Of a DNA stretch of 64,000 bases, positions 1-12,031 are shown one piece after another. Below the pieces are notes generated by a model. It did no database searches, had not been told where the DNA came from, and was given only the letters and a program-made list of their open reading frames with translations. Origin of the DNA: Rubellimicrobium mesophilum DSM 19309 (GTDB taxonomy: Bacteria > Pseudomonadota > Alphaproteobacteria > Rhodobacterales > Rhodobacteraceae); contig NZ_KK088571.1 in assembly GCF_000600335.2 (NCBI RefSeq), forward strand, positions 17,501-81,500. Reading direction: 5' to 3'. The position numbers were made by a program, and so were the translations under genes. Positions within the stretch are counted from its first letter, which is position 1, and each line of letters starts with the position of its first letter.

Positions 1-1991
<1,991 letters not shown>

Positions 1992-2101
1992 CCGATCCAG
2001 TGACGGGCAGGGCAGATCCCCGCCGTCCAGGAGCGACGAAGTCATGCACAATCCATGGTGTGCAAGGCTTGGAACCTGATGTTCACAAGGGGCCCTGATC
2101 C

Positions 2102-2221
2102 GGTCTGGTGGCCATAGGCTGCGCGACACACCCGATCCCATCCCGAACTCGGCCGTTAAGCGCGCATCCGCTGATGGTACTGCGCCGTCATAGACGCGGG
2201 AGAGTAAGTCACCGCCAGACC
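2102..2221 (+). rRNA. 5S ribosomal RNA
   Basis: It lies about 110 bases after the 23S end. The terminal stem GGTCTGG (2102-2108) pairs with CCAGACC ending at 2221. The internal block CCCATCCCGAACTCGG, diagnostic for 5S rRNA, is present, and the length is 120 nt. It is part of the same rrn transcript as the 23S and the following tRNA. Confidence 0.95.
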
Positions 2222-2298
2222 TGACCAGAGCCCCCCTCTCTCTCCCAGCGCCCCAGGCCCCCCAAGCCCAGGGACCCTCCGGATCAGACACGCCTCGC

Positions 2299-2375
<77 letters not shown>

Positions 2376-2386
2376 AAACTGATTGC

Positions 2387-2412
2387 AAGGCCGTCCCGAA
2401 AGGGGCGGCCTT
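2387..2412. terminator. GC-rich hairpin just inside the island's left end
   Basis: AAGGCCGTCCC (2387-2397) and GGGGCGGCCTT (2402-2412) form a strong stem with a four-base loop, followed by TTGTT. It sits about 12 bases after the tRNA CCA end. It could end rrn transcription now that the original terminator is 57 kb away. It also lies inside the 3' coding part of the recombinase on the opposite strand. Confidence 0.55.
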
Positions 2413-4015
2413 GTTCGCATTTGCGCCGGCCCTATCGCGCGCCGTCGCCAGGGCCAGCAGCCCGGCCAGCGCGCCCTCCAGATCCACGACGGGGGCGGCC
2501 GGGTCCTCGGGCGAGGGCGTCAGCACGATGCGGTCGACGAGCGCCCGGATGGCCTCACGGGCCTCAAGCGACTGCTCCGGGTCTGCGTCCGCCAAGCTGA
2601 CCACGAGCTCCCGTACGCGGGTGCGGTAGGTCTGCGCCAGGCTGGGATGCAGCCGGACGGGGTTGTCCGAGGGATCTGCGGCCAGCTCGGCCTCGATCTG
2701 CTGGCGACGCGTATCGAGCGCCACGAGGTCGTCGCGCACCAGCGCTGCCGGAATGCCGTCCCTGATGCTCTTGACCAGGTTGGCGTGCTCGCGCCGGACC
2801 TTCTGAAGCTCCGCCTCCTTGGCGGCGCGGGTGGCGCCGGCACTCGCCCGGAGACGGTTCCGCTCGGCCGCATACTCCTTGCAGAAGACCGCGACGAGCT
2901 CGGGGTCCATCAGGTGCTCGGTGAGGGCATGCAGCACGCGTCCCTCGAGGTCCTCGCGCCGGATGGTGGCCCGGCTCGTGCAGATGGCCGAGCCCTTGTT
3001 GCGCGCGGCCGAGCAGCCGAAGCGGTTCTTGCCGACCTTGGAGAAGCCCGAGCCGCACAGGCCGCAGACCATCAGGCCGGAGAAGAGATAGCGGGGGCGA
3101 CGGCGGTCCCAGCTCTGGTCGGGGTGTTCTTGACGATGTTGCTGGCCTGGCGCTCGCGCACCCGGTTCCAGAGTTCCTGCTCCACGATCTGGAGATGGGG
3201 GACGCTCTCGGTGAGCCACTCGGACGGCGGGTTCAGGTGGGCCTGGCGCTTGCCCGTCGTGGGATCCTTCCGGTAGCTCTGCCGGTTCCAGATGAGCCGG
3301 CCGATGTAGAGCTCGTTGTTGAGGATGCCGGTCCCCCGCTCGCGGTTGCCGTGGATCGTGGAGGCGCCCCAACCGTCGTCACTCGGGCCGGGAATGCCGT
3401 CCTCGTTGAGGCGGGCCGCAATGGCGCGTGAGGACAAGCCGGAGGCGTACTCCTCAAAGATGCGGCGGACAACCTCGGCCTGCCCGGGATCGATGCTGCG
3501 GTCGCCACGCTCGGGCGTGCCGTCGGGGGCGAAGCGCTTGACCACCTGGTAGCCGAAAGCGTTGCCGCCCGCGCTCTTGCCTTCCTTGATCCGGCCCTCG
3601 AGCCCACGGTGTGTCTTCTCGCCCAGGTCCTTGAGGTAGAGCGCGTTCATCGTGCCCTTGAGCCCGATATGGAGTTCGTTGATCTCGCCTTCCGCGACAG
3701 TAATAATCCGAACGCCCAGATGACGCATCTGCTTGTAGAAGCCCGCGATGTGCTCCTGATCGCGGCTGAAGCGGTCGAGGCTCTCGGCGATCACGACAAG
3801 GAAGCGCTTGCGGCGCGCATCCTCGATCAGGCGCTGGAAGTCGGGGCGGAGGAACTCGGCGCCCGAGATCGCACGGTCGGCGTAGATCGCGACCACATCG
3901 AGGCCCAGGTCGGCGGCGCGCTTGCGGCCGCCGCGCTCCTGGTCCTCGAGAGAGGCGTCCCGCTGCCGGTCGGACGAGTAGCGGGTGTAGATGGCGGCGG
4001 GGAGAAAGCCGGGCA

Positions 4016-4324
4016 TCAGAGGTTCTCCTCGGTCGTGTCGTCGTTGTTCGTGATTGCGGACATGCCAGCGTGGTCGGCCCGTGCGGCGACACGGGCGAGG
4101 TGACGCACGAGCGCCACCAGCAGCGGATGCGGGCCGCCTAAGACCATGTCGAGCCGGGTGCCCGGCAGGCCCATGTGCAGGGCGAGAGCCGGCTCCTGGC
4201 CGGCATGGGCCGCCTCGGAGGTAGGCGGGTCCATGCTGCCCGCAGGAGCAAGGGCCTCCTCCATCTTAGGTCCCATAAACCGTCCCGCTTCGGGGGTCGT
4301 GTTCTTCGCCAAATTCGTTGTCAT
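4016..4324 (-). CDS. small hypothetical protein upstream of and coupled to the recombinase
   Basis: A 102-aa frame whose stop overlaps the recombinase start as TGATG, suggesting translational coupling. I recognise no domain. The sequence is Ala/Leu/Met-rich with an acidic tail (NNDDTTEENL). It could be a directionality or regulatory partner of the recombinase, but nothing in the sequence proves this. High-GC shadow coding is the alternative. Confidence 0.45.
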   Translation of the reverse strand: MTTNLAKNTTPEAGRFMGPKMEEALAPAGSMDPPTSEAAHAGQEPALALHMGLPGTRLDMVLGGPHPLLVALVRHLARVAARADHAGMSAITNNDDTTEENL

Positions 4325-4620
4325 CGCCTGTCTGCTCCTGCCCCGCGGCCCCGATCGAGGCCGCGTTGCTGTTTGTCCTCAGTTTGTGCCCCGCGGTCAT
4401 GCCGAGAGGTCCTCGAGATCAGTCTATTGGCTGCTGATGAAAGTCGGATGGGGAGAATGCCTTTCCGAATGCCCGGCTTGTCGAATATCGTGGACAGTGG
4501 TCGCAAGGGAGGGCAGGGACGGCATAGCGCTTCGACCTTCATCGATGCTCTGTGCCTCCAGGCGGCATCATGCGAGCCGGAGGAAACGCGGGGCACCACT
4601 GGGGCCCCGCGTCGTGATGC
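4325..4620. other. intergenic stretch with a terminator at its right end
   Basis: I see no convincing gene here. The open frames present lack ribosome-binding sites and recognisable composition. The only structure is the hairpin at 4586-4612. Confidence 0.5.
4586..4612 (-). terminator. hairpin terminator downstream of the 4621-5139 gene
   Basis: ACGCGGGG (4586-4593) pairs with CCCCGCGT (4605-4612). It lies just after the stop codon of the leftward gene, where a Rho-independent-like terminator would be expected. There is no clear T run. Confidence 0.5.
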
Positions 4621-5139
4621 TTATCGCTTCTTCTTCACATGCGGCCCGACATGGGTCTGGTAGTAGTCTTCGAGGAACTTGGTCAGGCCGTCCTCGAAGG
4701 AGCCAGGGTTGAGGTTCGCCTCGCGCATATGGCCGAGGAGGATGATGATCTCCTTCCCCGCACCCATTATCAGCCGGCGATCGGCCTTGTGGCACTTGAG
4801 CGTGATGGTCAGGAGGCCCATGGCCTTCTCTTGAGCGGCGCGCGCCCGCGCCTTGCGGCGGTCCTCCTTCTGCTTCTTGGCGAACCTGCGGCCAAGCTCC
4901 ATGAGCTTGGCCTTCGAGAGGGGCCGCTCGTCTTCCGTTCCGAGGGCAGTGTCCGGCAGCGAGGAGTGTTCGCTCGTCAGTCTCACCGAACGCGGGTCCT
5001 GGGTGGCTACAGCCGCGGCGTCGTCACCCAGGGGCATGGTTTCCTCGGGCCGCGAGCTGTCGTCCCCGCCGAGGCCGTCGGTGGGGTGATCTTCGCTCGT
5101 CGCCACCGGCTTCTGGTCGTCGTTGTATATATCACTCAT
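4621..5139 (-). CDS. hypothetical protein with acidic N-terminus and basic C-terminus
   Basis: 172 aa when started at 5139 (MSDIYNDDQK), which has GGAGACGGCC before the ATG; the frame itself opens further upstream without support. The first 80 residues are acidic and probably disordered. The middle is Lys/Arg-rich (KKQKEDRRKARARAAQEK). The last 60 residues look folded (ITLKCHKADRRLIMGAGKEI) and end in KKKR. I do not recognise the family. It stands alone with its own ribosome-binding site and terminator, so it is probably a real gene of the element's backbone. Confidence 0.6.
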   Translation of the reverse strand: MSDIYNDDQKPVATSEDHPTDGLGGDDSSRPEETMPLGDDAAAVATQDPRSVRLTSEHSSLPDTALGTEDERPLSKAKLMELGRRFAKKQKEDRRKARARAAQEKAMGLLTITLKCHKADRRLIMGAGKEIIILLGHMREANLNPGSFEDGLTKFLEDYYQTHVGPHVKKKR

Positions 5140-5694
5140 GGCCGTCTCCGTATGCTGCCAAGCGGGCCGCCTGCCCGATTGCAGGCGGTCCCCAGCGCTG
5201 GAACGGCATTCTGACAGAGCGACATTGACAAATTGTTGCAACTTGATCGGGTCGACATCTCAAACCCCAACTTGGGTCAGGAGGACCGAAGATCCGATCG
5301 TCAGGCAGCGCACGATTACGGGCTAACCACGCCTTCTCGCACTGGATCTCCAGCAGGGAGGGGTCGCCTGGGAACGGGCGGACGCAGGCGTCCGAAGCAC
5401 AGTCGAACTGCTCATTGAACTCTTCGGACGCCAGAGCTTCGTACGGATCATGACGCTAGTCACTCCGTCACAGAGAGCTTCCGGCGCACTGTCGTTGGCG
5501 CGAAGAGGCGCAGACCATATGCGCTGGTGGCATCACCACTTCGTCCGACATGACGCTCCCGACAGGGTAGTTGCTGAGGCATGAGCCGTTTGTCGTCGGA
5601 AAAAGCGAAGCTCATCTCGTCTCCCGACTGCACCCGATTTAGGTGCATTGGGACCTCGGATTACGCCGCTGTCAAGGGCAACCAGCGGACGCAC
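5140..5694. other. intergenic region, no gene recognised
   Basis: This gap holds the promoters of the two divergent flanking genes (leftward 4621-5139 and rightward 5695-5979). Short frames exist on both strands, but none has a good start site or recognisable sequence. Confidence 0.45.
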
Positions 5695-5979
5695 ATGACA
5701 CGCACGATACGAAGCGATGGTCTCCTGGCATTGGGCCGAGCCATCGCAGAGATCAGGAATTCAAGAGGGATGTCTCAACGGCAGTTCGCCGACAGCCTCG
5801 GATGCAGCTACACCTTCTTGGCCAAGATCGAATTAGGTGTTCGGAGACTAGACGTTGTGGAGTTCGTAGCCCTTGCCCGTGCTATGGACGTCGAAGCCGC
5901 TGAGCTGCTCGCGAAAATCCAAGAAGCAACACCCCTCACACAGAAGATCCTGCCTGGAAAGCATGACGCAAAGCCCTAA
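5695..5979 (+). CDS. XRE-family helix-turn-helix regulator
   Basis: A 94-aa protein made almost entirely of one HTH_XRE domain: ALGRAIAEIRNSRGMSQRQFADSLGCSYTFLAKIELGVRRLDVVEFVALARAM in outline, with the recognition helix around SYTFLAKIE. The start MTRTIRSDG at 5695 puts the domain at residue 10; the longer upstream frame has no support. Such single-domain Cro/C1-type proteins commonly repress genes of mobile elements. It is divergent from the 4621-5139 gene, so that promoter is a plausible target. Confidence 0.8.
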   Translation: MTRTIRSDGLLALGRAIAEIRNSRGMSQRQFADSLGCSYTFLAKIELGVRRLDVVEFVALARAMDVEAAELLAKIQEATPLTQKILPGKHDAKP

Positions 5980-6007
5980 CCTTGCGGTCGCACTTCTTGA
6001 ATGACGG

Positions 6008-7201
6008 TCAGGGCCGCAGTCGGACAAGGAGCCGCCGGTAGCCACGGATGCCGAAGCGACGGGCGTAGGCAGGCTGCTCAATCAGGCTAGCCTCAGGGAA
6101 CCTCCTGAAGAACCGGGCGATGGCGACCCGTGTTTCGGCCCGGGCCAGCTGCATGCCCAGGCACACGTGCGGGCCGAAGCCAAAGGCTAGGTGAGCATTG
6201 GGCCGGCGATGGGGGTGCAGCTCCTCGGGAGCCTCGACGCGAGCCGGGTCGTGGTTTGCGGCCAGCAGGAGTGCCGAGACGCGGCTGCCCTTGCGCAGGG
6301 GCACGCCCTCGAAGACGAGGTCCTCGCGGGCATAGTGCATCTTGGTCATCATCACTGGCGAGTGGAAGCGTAGGAACTCCTCGACGGCGAGAGGAAGACG
6401 CGCCGGATCGGAGAGGGCTTCCTCTCGGACCTGGGGGTCAGAGAGCAGGCTTGCGATCGAGTCGGTGATGAGGTGGACGGTCGTCTCATGCCCTGCAAGG
6501 AACAGGAGCACGACCATTGACAGCACCTCCTCCTCCGAGAGCCGCCCGCCCTCGTCCTCGGCGCGCACGAGCTCGCGGATGAGGCCGGCGCGCTCCGTGC
6601 GGCGCACCGTCTCGAGGTCGGCTCGGAAGTGGCGCAGGACGCGCCAGAGGCCCGGCATGGCTCGCAAGATTGTAGTGGGGCCGGGATCGGAGAGCGGCGT
6701 GATCCAGCGTGTGACGCGCTCGCGGTCAGCCGCGGGAATTCCGAGGAGCGAGCAGATGGCCAGCAAGGGCAAACGACGCGCGTAGGCTGCCTTGAGATCC
6801 ACGGGCCGGGCGGGGTCCAAGCTGTCGAGGAGGCTGTCCGCCATCTGGACGAAGTCGGGCACGAGGTCGTCGATGGCCGTTCGGGCGAAGGCGCGATCCA
6901 CAAGGCTACGCAGGCGCCGGTGGTCCTCGCCGTCCTTGAGAATGAGGCTGTCGAGCATGGGCGAGAGAAAGCGGGGCAGGAACCACAGGGTCTGCCGCAT
7001 GGTCCGTCCGGTGGCACCCTTCGGGTCGCGGACAAAGCGCGGGTCCTTGAGGAGCGCGCGGGCGGCCGCATCGGTCGTGGTAACCCAGGTCCGGCCGATC
7101 AGCGGCACGCGTGTCTCGACCAGAGGTCCGGCCGCACGCATCTGCGCGAGCAGGGGCTGGGGCTCAGCCAAGAAGGTGCTGGAGGTCAGATTCCAAGCCA
7201 T
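6008..7201 (-). CDS. cytochrome P450
   Basis: A complete 397-aa soluble bacterial P450. The I-helix oxygen-binding motif is AGHETT, the K-helix ExxR motif is EEFLRF, and the haem-ligand loop is FGFGPHVCLG with the thiolate Cys near residue 347. I chose the start MAWNLTSSTF at 7201; the frame is open for 37 more codons upstream but these look non-coding. No ferredoxin or reductase gene lies beside it, so it must use partners encoded elsewhere. The substrate cannot be told. It looks like metabolic cargo within an element that otherwise carries mobility and defence genes. Confidence 0.9.
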   Translation of the reverse strand: MAWNLTSSTFLAEPQPLLAQMRAAGPLVETRVPLIGRTWVTTTDAAARALLKDPRFVRDPKGATGRTMRQTLWFLPRFLSPMLDSLILKDGEDHRRLRSLVDRAFARTAIDDLVPDFVQMADSLLDSLDPARPVDLKAAYARRLPLLAICSLLGIPAADRERVTRWITPLSDPGPTTILRAMPGLWRVLRHFRADLETVRRTERAGLIRELVRAEDEGGRLSEEEVLSMVVLLFLAGHETTVHLITDSIASLLSDPQVREEALSDPARLPLAVEEFLRFHSPVMMTKMHYAREDLVFEGVPLRKGSRVSALLLAANHDPARVEAPEELHPHRRPNAHLAFGFGPHVCLGMQLARAETRVAIARFFRRFPEASLIEQPAYARRFGIRGYRRLLVRLRP

Positions 7202-7561
7202 GCGCAGGCATCCTACCCAGAGGCTGTGAGCGCAGCCTATGGGCCGATCCTGAACGCCGTCCAGCGCTATGCACGGTGTTGCGGCCGCATCCGCCAGTCG
7301 CTCGCGCCGCACGACGGAGCTGACCCAAACTCCAGCTTCCTGCCAGTCCCAAGGTCGGCGCCACCAGGACAGTGCCGATTAGCTCAACTTGTCTGGCTGC
7401 GGTTTTCAGAAGATGCCCGGTGCAGCTCGAAGATGATCGCGGACAAGGTCACTGGTCGTCGCAGCGGGGTTGGTCGAGCTGGGGCATGATGGTTCGGACA
7501 TCAGCAGCGGCTCGATTGCCGCCCAGACCTCAACTGCCGCAAGTGGCCTTCTCATAGCTCT
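7202..7561. other. intergenic region, no gene recognised
   Basis: This lies between two leftward genes. Short overlapping frames occur on both strands, but none has a ribosome-binding site plus protein-like composition. It presumably carries the P450 promoter. Confidence 0.4.
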
Positions 7562-9028
7562 TCAACGCACAAGCCCTGGTTTGGTCAGTTCCGGTGAGCT
7601 CCAGAAGGCACTCTTGCGCCCGTGCTGCTTCTTCAAACGAGCCAAGTAGGCCCCTTGTGTCTCGACATCGCCCCAGTCCGGGACAGAAGTCGCGAGGCTC
7701 TCGCATTCGAGCAGGTGACGGGCGGCATGGCGGTAGCGGCTGGCCCGGCTGTGGCTCAGGGCGAAGTCGATCATCGCCCTCAACACCAGCGTAGCGGCGA
7801 GCGGGTGCCTGGCCGAGAGCGCGTCCGCGGCCGGGGTCAGCACCTCGTAGTGGTCGCCGTCGAGCTCCTTCGCGCGGCGGAGCACAAGCGCGGCTGCCCG
7901 GTCGAGCGCTGACCAGGACACCAGGAACGCTAGGGCGTGGAGCAAGCTCCTGTGACGCTCGACGTGAGCCAGGGCCCGTTCCTCCGCCTCCAGGTCCTCG
8001 AAGTCAGGCAGGCGCTTCAGAAAGGCCCTCAAGTGCTCCGCCGAGAGCGCCTGCTCGAAAGTGGACCACCGAGCGGCTTGGGCCTCCTCGGCCCGGCCAA
8101 GCGCCTCGAGCACCTCGATGTGCGCATCCGCCCAATCGAGGTCGGGGGCGTCCCTGCCGCTGCCCTTTGGCGTGGCGGCCTCGATCGTCTGCCATGCTTC
8201 CTCCGTCCGGCCGGCCGCCAGCAAGCGCCGCGCAATCTCGGCCGCGATCTTCGGCATCTTGCGTGCGCGCTCGTCGTACTGGCGGATGAAGGCGTCGACG
8301 TCACCCTGAGCATCGGCGATGTCCATGAGAGCCAAGCGCACGGTGCTCTGCCGCGAGCGCTCCGCCATCTCGTCGGCATAGACGGGACCAGAGAGCCCGT
8401 AACCCACGACCTGCTGCTTGCCGCTGGATGAGCGCCCGACCGACTGTCCCGCCAGGGCGAGCATTCGGCTCTTCAGGTGCTCCAGACCTTCCAGTCCGAG
8501 AGCCGGGGCCAGAACTTCGATCAGGTCGTCGTACTGGCCGTAGCCGTTGTCGGTCAGAGCTTGGAACACCTCATCGGCGAGCCTCGCAGGCTCGGGCTGC
8601 GCGGCTGTCGCGATCTCGCCGAGGTCAGCAACCGCCGTGGCAAAGACGGCGCTCACCGTCCCGCTGCTGTCGTCGCAGCGCTCGAAGACGGAGTCCGCCA
8701 GCCCCAGGAAGCGCCACATCAGCTCCAGCGCCTCGGCCGGGTCACCCTTCGCCACCTGCTCCACGATGGCCCGGCGCTGCGTGTCGAGGTCCTTCACCAG
8801 CGCCTTGCGCTTCTGCCAGTCCACATGGGAGCGGGACTTCGCGATCGCGGTGAGGCGCTTGCGGATCTCGCGCACCACCTCTCCTGTACCGGTCGTGCCG
8901 GCAAGCTCGAGCCGCAGGCGGCGCTTGGCCGCGGCATCCCCCGTGCTCAGCTCGATCAGGAGCTCGGCCAGGCGCTTGGCCCCGAGCGCTTCCAGGTTCC
9001 TGGCGTTCAGGGTTGTCTTGGACGCCAT
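7562..9028 (-). CDS. DUF6880-like protein, repeat-helical
   Basis: 488 aa, starting MASKTTLNARNLEALG with a conserved-looking opening (LGAKRLAELLIELSTGDAAAKRRLRLELAG) that I associate with the DUF6880 family. The rest is alpha-helical with TPR-like spacing (RLLAAGRTEEAWQTIEAA, VLEALGRAEEAQAARW). No catalytic motif or membrane segment is visible, so a scaffold role is possible. It directly follows the RecD2-like gene on the same strand with a five-base gap and probably shares its transcript. Function is unknown. Confidence 0.75.
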   Translation of the reverse strand: MASKTTLNARNLEALGAKRLAELLIELSTGDAAAKRRLRLELAGTTGTGEVVREIRKRLTAIAKSRSHVDWQKRKALVKDLDTQRRAIVEQVAKGDPAEALELMWRFLGLADSVFERCDDSSGTVSAVFATAVADLGEIATAAQPEPARLADEVFQALTDNGYGQYDDLIEVLAPALGLEGLEHLKSRMLALAGQSVGRSSSGKQQVVGYGLSGPVYADEMAERSRQSTVRLALMDIADAQGDVDAFIRQYDERARKMPKIAAEIARRLLAAGRTEEAWQTIEAATPKGSGRDAPDLDWADAHIEVLEALGRAEEAQAARWSTFEQALSAEHLRAFLKRLPDFEDLEAEERALAHVERHRSLLHALAFLVSWSALDRAAALVLRRAKELDGDHYEVLTPAADALSARHPLAATLVLRAMIDFALSHSRASRYRHAARHLLECESLATSVPDWGDVETQGAYLARLKKQHGRKSAFWSSPELTKPGLVR

Positions 9029-9032
9029 CAGG

Positions 9033-11254
9033 TCAGCCTCCCACCGTCATCGCGACGTCGGGTCGTGGCCCGTCGCCCTGCAGCCACTCCCTCAGCTTCG
9101 ACCACCTCTGCCGCCCTGAGGCGTTCCTGACGGCCATACCCACCGCCTTTCGTTGCCCCACCAGCACCACGAGCCGCTTGCCCCGGGTCACGCCGGTGTA
9201 GAGGAGGTTGCGCTGCAGCATGGTGTAGTGCTGGGTGAGGACGGGATGACCACGGCCGGGTACTCGGAGCCCTGGCTCTTGTGGATGGTGACCGCATAGG
9301 CGGGCTGCAGCGCGTCGAGCTCACTGAGCGGGTAGGTGACCTGCCGCCCCTCGAAGCGCACCGTGAGTTCGCTCTCCTCCGTGTCCACCCGCTCCACGAT
9401 CCCGAGGTCGCCGTTGTAGACCTCCCGCTCGTGGTCGTTCTCCACCTGCATGACCTTGTCGCCGGGCGCAAAGACGGAGCCAAACCGCTCCACTCGTGGC
9501 TCGGCCCTGCCGTTCAGTGCCGCCTGCAGCGCCACGTTGAGCGCCCGCGCGCCCACGCCGCCCCGGTTCATGGGGCAGAGCACCTGGATGTCGCGCACCG
9601 GATCGAGCCCGAAGCTTCGCGGGATGCGCGAGGTGACGAGCGCCAGCACCCGCTCGACGGCGGCCTCCGGCTCCTCGGCGGGAACGAAGTAGAAGTCGGA
9701 GCCCGGCTCGGGGCGGCCGAGGTCCGGCATCTGGCCCTGGTTGATGCGGTGCGCGCTGGCGATGATCCGGCTCTGGGCGGCCTGGCGGAACACCTCGGTC
9801 AGGCGCACCACCGGCACTGTCCCTGAGCCGATCAGGTCGGCGAGCACCTGGCCCGGGCCCACGGAGGGCAGCTGGTCGATGTCGCCAACGAGGAGGAGGC
9901 CGGCCTCGTCCGGCACAGCCCTAAGCAGCGCTTGCATGAGCGGCACGTCGATCATGGAGCTTTCGTCCACCACGAGGAGGTCGCAGTCGAGGGGGCTGTC
10001 CTCGTTGCGCTTGAAGCCGAAGCTCTTGGGATCGAGCTCCAGCAGCCGGTGGATGGTCCGCGCCTCCAGGCCCGTGGCCTCGGACATGCGCTTGGCCGCG
10101 CGGCCCGTGGGGGCGCAGAGGAGGAGCCGCACGCCCTTGGCTCCGAGGATGCGCAGGATTGAGTTCACCAGCGTGGTCTTGCCCACCCCTGGCCCGCCGG
10201 TCACCACGAGCACCTTGGAGCGTAGCGCCAGGCGCACGGCCTCGGCCTGGGATGGGGCAAGGCTCAGGCCCGTGCGTTCTTCGATCCAAGGCAAGGCCTT
10301 GTCGGCGTCGATGGCGGGCCAGGGCAGGGGACCCGAGGCAAGCGCCCGCACCCGCTCAGCGATGCCGCGCTCGGCGTGGTAGAGCCCCGCGAGGAACAGG
10401 CAGGGCGTCTCGCCCACAGGGGTGGCGATCACTGTGCCTTCGCTCACCTCCAGTTCCATGGCCGAGACGATCAGGTCCCCTGGTACTTCCAGAAGCTTCG
10501 TGGCCAAGGCGGTCAGCTCCTCGACGGGCAGCCCGCAGTGTCCCTGGCCCATGGCCTCGGTCAGCGCGAAAGAGATGCCCGCCCGCACCCGGATCATAGC
10601 CGTCCGCTCGATGCCGAGCTTGGCTGCGATCACGTCGGCGGTGCGAAAGCCGATGCCCCGGATGTCTCGCGCGAGCCGGTAGGGGTTCTCGCTCATCACC
10701 TGCACCGCGTCGGCGCCGTAGGTCTTGAAGATGCGCACGGCCCGCGCGGTGCCCACGCCATGGGAATGCAGGAAGACCATGATCTCGCGGATGACCTTCT
10801 GCTCGGCCCAAGCCGAGGTGATCCGCGCCATGCGCTTGGGGCCGATGCCGCCCACCTCGCGCAGGCGCTGAGGGCTGGCCTCGATGACGTCGAACACCTC
10901 GGTCCCGAAGAGCTGGACCAGCCGCTTGGCGTAGACCGGGCCGATGCCGCGGATCATCCCCGACCCCAGGTAGCGCTCGATGCCCTCCGCGGAGGTGGGC
11001 TCGGAGGTCTTCAGGAACCGCGCGCGGAACTGCAGGCCATGCGTGCTGTCGTTCGCCCACTCGCCAGAGGCGGTGATCCACTCGCCCGCCGACACCATCG
11101 CGGCATGGCCCACCACCGTCACGAGATCGCGCTGCCCGCGCGCCTTCACGCGAAGAACGCAAAAGCCGCTCTCGGCGGAGTGGAAGGTCACGCGCTCGAC
11201 AAGGCCGGACAGGACCTCAGTCGGCGTTTCCTGGAATGGAGCTGTAAAGCGCAT
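9033..11254 (-). pseudogene. RecD2-like ATP-dependent DNA helicase, one frameshift near the 3' end
   Basis: An SF1B helicase of the RecD2 type. The N-terminal region has helix-hairpin-helix repeats (GMIRGIGPVYAKRLV, EVGGIGPKRMARI). These are followed by Walker A TGGPGVGKTTL, Walker B VVDESSMID, motif III VGDIDQLPSVGPG and motif V/VI region [12 protein letters not shown]. Near 9241 one G is missing; restoring it joins [34 protein letters not shown] in outline, the normal family ending, which is present in the next frame to 9033. Start MRFTAPFQ at 11254 is chosen by alignment with family N-termini. It probably acts on replication or recombination intermediates. Confidence 0.88.
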
Positions 11255-11605
11255 GTCTGCTTCGCCACCTCTCGGCAGGACCCGCTCGCAGCCCTGCCCG
11301 AGAGGGTAGATAGCAGTTCCATGCCTTACCGGCAGCACAAGTGTATAGAAGAGGTCGATCGAAACGAGACATCGCCTGCCTGGGACGGACGGCGGCTGAG
11401 CGAAGTTTCACCCTGAGTTCACCTTCAACCGTGACTGGAATGACAGCGTCCTTGGCTGTCGCCACACCCTGATGATCTTGCTGGAAGAGATTGTTCCACT
11501 TGTCCTTTGGCTTTTCAGCAACTGTTGGGATGCTCCGCTGAGCAAGTCTCCCAGGCACCCCGGGGTTTTTCGTCGGGGCGGGAGCGACGGACAGGAGCAC
11601 GACCG
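11255..11605. other. divergent intergenic region
   Basis: This lies between the leftward RecD2-like gene and the rightward mobilisation genes, so it should hold both promoters and possibly an origin of transfer next to the MobC-like gene. I could not identify a specific nick site or strong inverted repeat by eye. Confidence 0.4.
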
Positions 11606-12031
11606 ATGGCACGCCCTCGCAAGGACGAACTCTCGAAGCGCCAGCGCTGGGAGATCCATGTCACGCCCCTCGAGCGGCTGCGCATCGAGGAGGGCGCGCG
11701 GGCCATGGGCCTGCCCATCGGGGCGGCCGCCGCGAAAGCCATGGATGGCGTCCAGCACGTCGAGCGCGCCGACTGGCGCGAGACCGTTCATCTCCTGACC
11801 GGCCTCGACCGCAAAATGGCCGATATCCTCCTCGCGGTGCGCGACCGCGAGGACCCGCTCGACGCGCTCGGGGTGGCGGCCGCCCTTGTGAGCCTCGACC
11901 GTGCTATCCGCGCGCAGGCGATGCCCTGGACGCTGTGGGGGGCCGAGGCGGAGGAGTCGCAGGAGGACGGCTATGGCGAGGCGGCGCATGACCCCGAGGC
12001 TCGCGGCGGGGACGCCGAGGTGGCCCCATGA
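11606..12031 (+). CDS. MobC-like mobilisation accessory protein
   Basis: 141 aa starting MARPRKDELSKRQRWEIHVTPLERLRIEE at 11606. A basic N-terminus followed by a beta strand and helices (IHVTPLERLRIEEGARAMGLPIGAAAA) fits the ribbon-helix-helix fold of relaxosome accessory proteins. The C-terminus is acidic. The stop overlaps the next start as ATGA, so it is coupled to the relaxase-like gene, the usual mobC/relaxase order. The assignment rests on fold pattern and neighbour. Confidence 0.6.
   Translation: MARPRKDELSKRQRWEIHVTPLERLRIEEGARAMGLPIGAAAAKAMDGVQHVERADWRETVHLLTGLDRKMADILLAVRDREDPLDALGVAAALVSLDRAIRAQAMPWTLWGAEAEESQEDGYGEAAHDPEARGGDAEVAP

Noticed and set aside
7164..7557. Short frames upstream of the P450
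   Set aside because: No ribosome-binding sites and Arg/Ser-rich translations typical of GC-rich non-coding DNA.
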